From assembly GCA_026398575.1 (NCBI GenBank), contig JAPLSP010000770.1:1-5336 (forward strand): a DNA stretch of 5,336 nt, in the 5' to 3' direction. This document shows positions 1-4,402 of this stretch, piece by piece. A program made the position numbers and the translations under genes. The notes under the pieces are model-generated. The model searched no databases and was not told the DNA's origin. It worked only from the letters and a program-made list of their open reading frames with translations. This DNA is from Candidatus Sumerlaeota bacterium. Its GTDB lineage: Bacteria; Sumerlaeota; Sumerlaeia; JADFCT01. Within the stretch, counting starts at the first letter, position 1, and every line of letters starts with the position of its first letter.

Positions 1-23
1 GCCCAGGGCAACGCCCTGGGAAC
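1..23 (+). repeat. Palindrome A, copy 1
   Basis: Eight-base arms CCCAGGGC and GCCCTGGG flank the three-base loop AAC. The 23-base unit, including the flanking bases, is repeated exactly in inverted orientation at 130-152. The window begins inside or at the edge of this element, so more copies may lie to the left. Confidence 0.8.
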
Positions 24-38
24 AGCCCAATGATTTAT

Positions 39-61
39 ACAAAGCCCTGAAGGGGCGAAAG
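39..61 (+). repeat. Palindrome B, copy 1
   Basis: The core GCCCTGAAGGGGCG (44-57) is an imperfect hairpin. It matches the inverted copy at 94-107 over all 14 core bases, and the match continues into the flanks with only two mismatches. Confidence 0.75.
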
Positions 62-88
62 AAGGCATTTTCACATTATGGCAGTTGC

Positions 89-112
89 TCTTGCGCCCCT
101 TCAGGGCTTGGT
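89..112 (-). repeat. Palindrome B, copy 2 (inverted)
   Basis: This is the inverted partner of the element at 39-61, with an identical 14-base core at 94-107. The stop codon of the short frame that follows the nucleotidyltransferase gene falls inside this copy. Confidence 0.75.
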
Positions 113-129
113 AGAAATGGGGATCGGCC

Positions 130-152
130 GTTCCCAGGGCGTTGCCCTGGGC
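130..152 (-). repeat. Palindrome A, copy 2 (inverted)
   Basis: Exact reverse complement of positions 1-23, with 8-base arms and a GTT loop. It lies about 70 bases downstream of the end of the nucleotidyltransferase gene and may also act as a stable RNA hairpin at the 3' end of that transcript; no U-tract follows on the minus strand. Confidence 0.8.
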
Positions 153-163
153 TGTCTTCTTAT

Positions 164-176
164 GGCCCTTTCAGGG
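164..176. repeat. B-like short palindrome
   Basis: Five-base arms GCCCT and AGGGC flank the loop TTC. It shares the GCCCT...AGGGC design of palindrome B but has a shorter core, so it is probably a divergent family member at the edge of the cluster. Confidence 0.55.
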
Positions 177-219
177 CACGATGCAGTGGCCTTGGTGAGA
201 AATGCGGACGAGAGGCCGC

Positions 220-588
220 TCATCGGGCAACCGTCCGCTGTCGGCGTTGGGGCTCGATAGGCCGCTCGTAGAGCAATCGTCCTTCTCGAAGCGCTCTGGC
301 AACAACATGATTCGTTGTTTGACGCCACTTCGCTATCTCTTCGCTGGAATAAACCAAAATATCCGCCGGCATATTGTAGGAGTTCATCATACTGCTGCTG
401 ATGCGATTAATCTCTTCCAGGCGGCTATTTTGAAGCCCAAAAGATTTGCTCTCTTCAATGAGAAGATCAATATCGGAATCCGCTCGTTGCTCGCCGCGAG
501 CGTAAGATCCGAAAAGATATATTCGCTCGGGCTGTGTTTCGCGGACGATGGATTGAATCGCAGCATTGATTAATTGATCCGAGATCAT
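220..588 (-). CDS. MNT-type minimal nucleotidyltransferase (antitoxin-like)
   Basis: A 122-residue protein of the DNA polymerase beta-like nucleotidyltransferase superfamily (MNT/MntA type). The catalytic signature is complete: GSYARGEQRADSDIDLLI gives G27-S28-x10-D39-x-D41. The third carboxylate is plausibly D76 in PADILV. The C-terminal part, with ALREGRLLYER, is also typical. Known MntA proteins AMPylate and so neutralise a HEPN RNase toxin encoded next to them (type VII toxin-antitoxin). No HEPN gene is present on either side: downstream lies the repeat cluster and upstream the ferredoxin gene, 94 bases away. ATG at 588 was chosen because the domain begins right there. Its ribosome-binding site is poor (GGGG six bases upstream; a better GAGGAG is about 15 bases away). 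A TTG at 633 would add 15 non-domain residues. Family assignment is firm; the biological role is inference. Confidence 0.85.
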   Translation of the reverse strand: MISDQLINAAIQSIVRETQPERIYLFGSYARGEQRADSDIDLLIEESKSFGLQNSRLEEINRISSSMMNSYNMPADILVYSSEEIAKWRQTTNHVVARALREGRLLYERPIEPQRRQRTVAR

Positions 589-603
589 GGGCTGCCCCGA
601 ATT

Positions 604-651
604 CTCCTCATGTTCTGTGAAAAACCATAGCAATCTATTTGAGCTCGCGCA
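604..651 (-). promoter_or_regulatory. Weak candidate promoter for the nucleotidyltransferase gene
   Basis: In the 94-base gap upstream of the gene, the minus strand reads TTGCGC, 17 bases, TATGGT, a poor sigma-70-like match (about 3/6 and 4/6). A purine-rich GAGGAG follows before the start codon. The gap is long enough for an independent promoter, but read-through from the ferredoxin gene is equally possible. Confidence 0.15.
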
Positions 652-682
652 AGGGAGACATTCGATAAATGGAATTTCTATT

Positions 683-1852
683 TCACAGGTCCGAGCCTTT
701 TGTCTCCGGCGCCTGGTAGCGGCGAAAATAGCGGGTCAGCGTTGTGTGGGTGAAGATCGCGTTCAGGAAAGGGACGCGCAGGAGGAGGCTGAACAGGAAA
801 TACGCCAGCGCCATCGAGGCGAGGAAATAGGGGTAGAGGATCAGCGATTCGACCCAGTAGCTGTGAAAATTTTCAACCCAATGGGCCAGAGGCGGCAGCC
901 AGTGGAAGAAAAACAGGAAACCAGCGGTTGAAGCGGCATAGCCCAACGCCACGGCCCAGGAATGCCCCGCCTCGACCGCGCGCAGCGGGCAGAATGCCAT
1001 GCATCTCATGCAGCTCTCGCACGTATAGGTCCAGTAAGGACGCGGGGTCTGGACGCCTTGCATCTTGATGGCGCCGACGGGGCATTGCCGCGCGCATTGT
1101 CCGCAGCCGTTGCACTGGTTGTTGGCGAAAAACAATTTCGCCAGGAAAAAGCGCCCCTTCAACAAATAAAGAATGGAAATCGGAAGCAACGCCAATCCGA
1201 GCAGCAATCCAATGGCCTCATATACGCCGATGAGGCGCCGCCTTCCCCCAAGAATATCGCTCATGAACCTCTCGGCTTTAGGACGCGTGCGCGCGAAGAT
1301 GGCCTCCGCGGTTTCGCGCCGCAGGCCCGGATGCACGGCGATCCAGTTGACGGGCATATCGAGCGCTACCACGCCGCGCACGCGATAACCTCTCAGCCAC
1401 AGAATCAGCGCCATCAGATAGCAGGCCGTCCCCTCGACTCCGGGCAAAAACACCCGCCCGAATTTGGTTCCGCCGCGCGTCACCGCCACAAAGGCTGGCG
1501 TTTTGCCGCCGGCGGGCAGTTGCCATGCGAAACGGATCATCATCCAGGGCGCAATGAAGCCATGCGTCGGCATCAAGAGGCCCAGGAGCGTGGGAACGCC
1601 CTTATGAGTTCCGAGTTCCGGGTTCCGAGTTCCGAGTTTTGGGTTCCGAGTTCCGAGTTCCGGATTCTGAGTTCCGGATTCCGAGTTCTGAGATGAAGTT
1701 TGAGCGGCGGACATGGGTGGGACGGGGGGATAATGATTGGCGCTGATGATGCGACAAGAGACTCCCTGGCATTCGGCAGTCGCGGCCATCCATTGCGCCA
1801 CGGCGCGCGTATTGCCCGTGCCGCTCATGAAATACAGACTCACCTCCGCCAT
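683..1852 (-). CDS. Membrane-associated flavodoxin/2x[4Fe-4S] ferredoxin protein (EFR1-like)
   Basis: A 389-residue electron-transfer protein. Residues about 2-180 form a flavodoxin-like domain. YFMSGTGNTRA is the FMN phosphate loop; LMPTHGFIAP and VTRGG match the other flavin-contacting loops. Two complete [4Fe-4S] motifs follow: CNGCGQCARQCP (Cys 247, 250, 253, 257) and CESCMRCMAFCP (Cys 278, 281, 284, 288). Strongly hydrophobic segments lie at about 209-232, 300-318 and 336-360, so it is probably membrane-bound. EFR1-family proteins, which it resembles, are usually near 260 residues and lack the C-terminal membrane part. The start at 1852 is preferred over the ATG at 1858 because AGGAG (1859-1863) is six bases from it but touches the earlier ATG. 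Residues about 56-83 are an inserted repeat. It follows the isomerase-like gene by 42 bases, so an operon is likely. The redox partner is unknown. Confidence 0.85.
   Translation of the reverse strand: MAEVSLYFMSGTGNTRAVAQWMAATAECQGVSCRIISANHYPPVPPMSAAQTSSQNSESGTQNPELGTRNPKLGTRNPELGTHKGVPTLLGLLMPTHGFIAPWMMIRFAWQLPAGGKTPAFVAVTRGGTKFGRVFLPGVEGTACYLMALILWLRGYRVRGVVALDMPVNWIAVHPGLRRETAEAIFARTRPKAERFMSDILGGRRRLIGVYEAIGLLLGLALLPISILYLLKGRFFLAKLFFANNQCNGCGQCARQCPVGAIKMQGVQTPRPYWTYTCESCMRCMAFCPLRAVEAGHSWAVALGYAASTAGFLFFFHWLPPLAHWVENFHSYWVESLILYPYFLASMALAYFLFSLLLRVPFLNAIFTHTTLTRYFRRYQAPETKGSDL
1602..1692 (-). repeat. Heptanucleotide tandem repeat inside the flavodoxin domain
   Basis: Thirteen consecutive 7-base units of consensus TTCCGAG (plus strand) run without interruption; the first (1602-1608) and the fifth (1637-1643) are the most divergent. 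Twelve clear units span 1609-1692, exactly 84 bases, so the reading frame is kept. Three heptamers make 21 bases, which translates on the minus strand as a 7-residue repeat close to NPELGTR, present four times. The consensus has no stop codon in any of the six frames, so it can sit in a gene in any orientation. It falls between the second flavodoxin strand and the loop LMPTHG, where ordinary family members need no such segment. Confidence 0.9.
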
Positions 1853-1858
1853 AAGCAT

Positions 1859-1863
1859 CTCCT
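1859..1863 (-). promoter_or_regulatory. Ribosome-binding site deciding the flavodoxin/ferredoxin start
   Basis: AGGAG on the minus strand lies immediately next to the ATG at 1858 but six bases before the ATG at 1852. The second spacing is the functional one, so translation most likely starts at 1852. Confidence 0.65.
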
Positions 1864-1894
1864 GATTTCCTGTCCCGGCGGTATTGGCGCCGAA

Positions 1895-3400
1895 TCAACA
1901 CTCCGGGATGACCTTGAATTGCATCAGTTGCGACAAGTGATGGATCATCCGCGTGTGGTCGCCATAGAAAACGACGCGGTGCAGGAGAGTCCGCATGTCG
2001 CGGGAGTGGGTGATGTCCTTGGAAAAGTTTTCCAGCATGTTTTCCGCGCTTCCATCCACTTCAACCGTGATCTGCGTGCGGCAGCCGGCGTCATCGAATT
2101 CAGGGACCTTGCCCTCGATGATCTTGCCCGTGCTGATGAGGATCGCGTCGTCGTTGATAACCTTGGCGCAGGTGATCTTTTGCCCGACGCGCAGGTCCAC
2201 TTCGGCCGAGGCGCCGCGATTGTCGTCGCGATGGGTGCGGATGTTGTATGGGTGCGGCTCGCCTTCCGGACCGTCCATGCGCCGCGGCGCCACGCAATGC
2301 GCATGGATCACCGCGTTCTTGGAGAGGTCAAAGAGCGGATCGGTGATAAACCCCGGCTTGTTCACCGCATACTGGAACATGAGCATGGTCAGGGCGCTGT
2401 CCAGATCGGCCTCGCACACGCCCGGCCGCCCCTCGTCCAACAACTGGGCAAACCCCAGACAGGGATAGCCGAGAATCTTGATGGGGATTCCGCCAAGGCA
2501 GTTGATCGCGATCGCATGGGCCTGGCGCTGGGCCAGCATCTGTCGCATCGCGACATACATCTTCGCCGACTTGATAATTTCCTCGCGGCTCGGCTCAACG
2601 ATCTTCCGGGCCGTCTTCAGAAATAATTTTTCCGCCAGATCCTCGCCCAGCTTCGCGTCAACCTTTTGATGCGCCTCGACCGCCTCCTGGGTGGTGATCG
2701 GTATCACCTCGCAGCCAAACTTGTTCTTGATCGTCTCCTGACGCTTGCCGGGCTGAGCGCTGACGAGCAGGATTTTGCTCTGCCTCATCTGCGCGGCCGT
2801 TTTGAGCAGGGAAACGGCAAAGTCAATCTCCTTCAAGTCGCGGCTGGGAAGATGGACTATCGGTTTGCCATCGCGCCGCTGTTCCTGAATGAGAATCCAT
2901 TCGTGGATGCTGAACGGAGCGTCGTAAATAGCGAGAGGAAGGTCTGCAGCCAGCGACCAGGTGGGCATGCTCGGCCCGATTTTGATGCAGAGAATTCCCT
3001 GAGCGCCGGATTGTTTGATCAGCTGAACTGACTCGTCGCCCTTTTTCAGCTCTTGGCGGCCTGTGAATTCGACATCGGGAAATCGGGCCGCGAGCTGCCC
3101 AATATACGCGTCGTATTTGGCCCGGGCGGCAGGCGCATCGAACTCCGGTTTGGGCCATGCCCCGGCGCCGCCCGAGTAGAACACATATAGCTTCACCTTG
3201 GGATACGGCGGCAGCGGGGGGACCGCGTCCGATTCGTCCGCCCATCCCCAAGGCGGCGCCAGGAAGCTCGCTGCGCCAAAGGCTGCAGTAGCCATAAGAA
3301 AATGGCGACGATTCCATCCGCCGCCGCAATCCGCACAGGCGCGATTTCTTACGCAATCAGTCTGGCAGCCGGTTCCGTTCACTTCTGTCATGCGACTCAT
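1895..3400 (-). CDS. Tat-exported protein with L-fucose/arabinose isomerase-like fold
   Basis: A 501-residue protein. A twin-arginine signal, NRRHFLMATAAFGAASFLAPP, sits at residues 30-50 and a likely cleavage site near 54 (WGWA). The part before it is unusual: Cys 12, 16, 22 and 25. The mature protein resembles the sugar-isomerase (FucI/AraA-like) superfamily: an N-terminal Rossmann-like part (LYVFYSGG, then GILCIKIGP), a middle section with NCLGGIPIKILGYPCLGFAQLLDEG, then GVCEADLDSALTML and AVIHAHCVAP. The acidic and His residues there (E330, D332, H366, H368) are candidates for the metal site. The best-known members are cytoplasmic, so an exported one probably does not act in ordinary fucose or arabinose catabolism. 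ATG at 3400 is supported by AAGGAG six bases upstream and places the Tat signal near the N-terminus. It is followed after 42 bases by the flavodoxin/ferredoxin gene. The fold is moderately sure; the substrate is unknown. Confidence 0.75.
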   Translation of the reverse strand: MSRMTEVNGTGCQTDCVRNRACADCGGGWNRRHFLMATAAFGAASFLAPPWGWADESDAVPPLPPYPKVKLYVFYSGGAGAWPKPEFDAPAARAKYDAYIGQLAARFPDVEFTGRQELKKGDESVQLIKQSGAQGILCIKIGPSMPTWSLAADLPLAIYDAPFSIHEWILIQEQRRDGKPIVHLPSRDLKEIDFAVSLLKTAAQMRQSKILLVSAQPGKRQETIKNKFGCEVIPITTQEAVEAHQKVDAKLGEDLAEKLFLKTARKIVEPSREEIIKSAKMYVAMRQMLAQRQAHAIAINCLGGIPIKILGYPCLGFAQLLDEGRPGVCEADLDSALTMLMFQYAVNKPGFITDPLFDLSKNAVIHAHCVAPRRMDGPEGEPHPYNIRTHRDDNRGASAEVDLRVGQKITCAKVINDDAILISTGKIIEGKVPEFDDAGCRTQITVEVDGSAENMLENFSKDITHSRDMRTLLHRVVFYGDHTRMIHHLSQLMQFKVIPEC

Positions 3401-3406
3401 GGCATT

Positions 3407-3412
3407 CTCCTT
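3407..3412 (-). promoter_or_regulatory. Strong ribosome-binding site of the isomerase-like gene
   Basis: AAGGAG stands six bases before the ATG at 3400. This fixes the start although the same frame stays open for another 122 codons upstream to an ATG at 3766; starting there would bury the Tat signal far inside the protein. Confidence 0.8.
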
Positions 3413-3773
3413 CCTGATTTCCTGGCGCCCATCGCGCTTTGCTGACAGGCGGCTGTGGCAAGCCCCAATATCTGCCCGCGCGGCGGCGATACTTTGGACG
3501 CGATGGGTTGCTTGTAGCATTTGATCGTTGCAGCGGTCAATGGAATGCTCACAACAACCTGTGACCTTGAAATCGGTGAACACCGCTTTATAAAAACATT
3601 CCGCTGCTGCCTGATTGCCATTCTGAATTTCTAAAAATCTACTATCGAGGGCTTCATGCGTCAGGGCGGCGCTGAGGTTGTCGAGATCAATTCCACGGTT
3701 TCCGTAGCGAGGGCCTTCAAAAATCAGGCGTGAGAATGCCCGCTGCGCGCGAGCGCTGCCCTGCATACGAAAA

Positions 3774-3801
3774 CAAAAAAAGAGAGATAAAAGCTCTTTT
3801 G
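3774..3801 (-). terminator. Weak intrinsic terminator after the pseudopilin gene
   Basis: On the minus strand AAAAGAG (3800-3794) can pair with CTCTTTT (3784-3778) around a 9-base loop, and the T-run continues to 3775. It begins eight bases after the pseudopilin stop codon. The stem is AT-rich and therefore weak, but the position and T-run fit a terminator. Confidence 0.4.
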
Positions 3802-3808
3802 AGGGTAC

Positions 3809-4402
3809 TTATTTTATTTGCGTCCGCAGGATATTGCCGAAACTGATGGTTCCATTGCTTGGGTCATAAAGCACATCGCTGCCGTATAGCGGCGCAGGGA
3901 ATCCCGCACGATAACAATACATGCGATCCGGTCCAATGGAAACCATTCGCCATCCGCCATATTTCAGGAAGGCGTTAGGATTCCAGAAGTCTATCGCCTC
4001 GTTGGGGCAAACCCGTCCTGCCGCCGCGCTTTGGATGGATTCCTGCAATGTCACGATCTTCATGTAGGTGTAATAAGGGGCGATATTGCCTGAAGCGCTG
4101 ATCTGCTTATTTATTCCTGTGGCGAAGGGATCAATCATCATGACATCCGAAATATACGCAATCGGAGTAGTCAATTCCACGGGAACGGCGTTGTACAAGC
4201 CATCGTTGGGAGGATAGGTATTGCGGTCCACCATATACGCCTCCAACGCCGTGGCGATGGAGCGCAGATCGGCCATGGCGCGTGAAACTTTGGCCCTGAC
4301 CTGGGCTTCAAGGAAATTGGGAATCGCGATCAGGGCTAGAATCGCGATGATGGCAATGACAATCAGCAATTCAATGAGAGTGAACGCGGACCGGCTTTTC
4401 AC
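3809..4402 (-). CDS. Type II secretion/type IV-type pseudopilin (GspG-like)
   Basis: A 197-residue prepilin-like protein. A short basic leader (VKSRSA, first codon GTG) is followed by FTLIELLIVIAIIAILALIAIP, the classical N-terminal methylation motif with Phe at +1 and Glu at +5. A prepilin peptidase would cut before FTLIE. The hydrophobic helix then anchors the pseudopilin in the inner membrane before assembly. The segment NFLEAQVRAKVSRAMADLRSIATALEAYMVDRNTYPP is typical of G-type pseudopilins. The C-terminal part contains VSIGPDRMY, a pattern seen in pseudopilins of several environmental phyla. The residue before the cut is Ala and not the usual Gly, which may slow processing. GTG at 4402 is preferred over the upstream frame opening at 4471: AAGGAG lies nine bases away and the leader has normal length. 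The gene overlaps its upstream neighbour by 32 bases. Confidence 0.88.
   Translation of the reverse strand: MKSRSAFTLIELLIVIAIIAILALIAIPNFLEAQVRAKVSRAMADLRSIATALEAYMVDRNTYPPNDGLYNAVPVELTTPIAYISDVMMIDPFATGINKQISASGNIAPYYTYMKIVTLQESIQSAAAGRVCPNEAIDFWNPNAFLKYGGWRMVSIGPDRMYCYRAGFPAPLYGSDVLYDPSNGTISFGNILRTQIK

Larger units (their letters stand above)
1..180. repeat. Cluster of nested palindromic REP-like repeats
   Basis: This gene-free stretch holds two kinds of GC-rich palindrome in a nested inverted order: A (1-23), B (39-61), an unrelated spacer, B inverted (89-112), A inverted (130-152), then a B-like palindrome (164-176). Each palindrome can fold into its own short hairpin, and A with A' and B with B' could also pair over a longer range. 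The segments between A and B and between B' and A' do not complement each other, so this is an assembly of small elements and not one long inverted repeat. Dispersed palindromes of this style are known from many bacterial genomes, often as REP-type elements mobilised by RAYT (Y1) transposases. No such transposase lies in the window, so the family assignment is inference. Confidence 0.75.
101..223 (-). pseudogene. Possible remnant start of a lost MNT partner gene
   Basis: An ATG at 223 overlaps the nucleotidyltransferase stop as ATGA, the coupling typical of two-gene toxin-antitoxin operons. The frame begins MSGLSSAFLTKATAS, then runs into the palindromic repeats and stops after 40 codons. Only the first 15 or so residues precede repeat DNA. 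HEPN partners of MNT proteins normally have about 100-140 residues, so no intact partner exists here. The resemblance of these first residues to a HEPN start is too weak to prove anything. The frame may be pure chance. Confidence 0.15.
3401..3808. other. 408-base intergenic region with a coding-like open frame
   Basis: This gap separates the pseudopilin from the isomerase-like gene. On the minus strand the isomerase frame remains open throughout 3766-3401, starting from an ATG at 3766. It encodes a segment of plausible amino-acid composition that I cannot assign to a family. No good ribosome-binding site precedes that ATG; the bases before it are a T-rich tract. No convincing sigma-70 promoter is visible either: TTGACC, 18 bases, TACAAG (minus strand, near 3512-3541) is the best weak candidate. 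The region may be a 5' leader, a decayed gene fused in frame, or chance. Confidence 0.4.

Noticed and set aside
202..573. A 123-codon plus-strand frame opposite the nucleotidyltransferase
   Set aside because: The minus strand carries the complete catalytic motif; the plus-strand product resembles nothing.
1602..1692. Possible CRISPR array from regular repeats
   Set aside because: The units are 7 bases with no spacers and are translated as part of a protein.
962..1696. A 244-codon open frame on the plus strand across the flavodoxin/ferredoxin gene
   Set aside because: The opposite strand carries clear FMN and Fe-S motifs. This frame is open partly because the heptamer repeat has no stops in any frame.
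1700..2626. A 308-codon open frame on the plus strand
   Set aside because: It lies wholly antisense to the isomerase-like and flavodoxin/ferredoxin genes, has no recognisable domain, and is explained by GC-rich codon bias of the opposite strand.
3397..3621. A 74-codon minus-strand frame ending in ATGA overlap with the isomerase-like start
   Set aside because: The overlap is suggestive, but the sequence has no recognisable domain and competes with the in-phase open frame, so chance is more likely.
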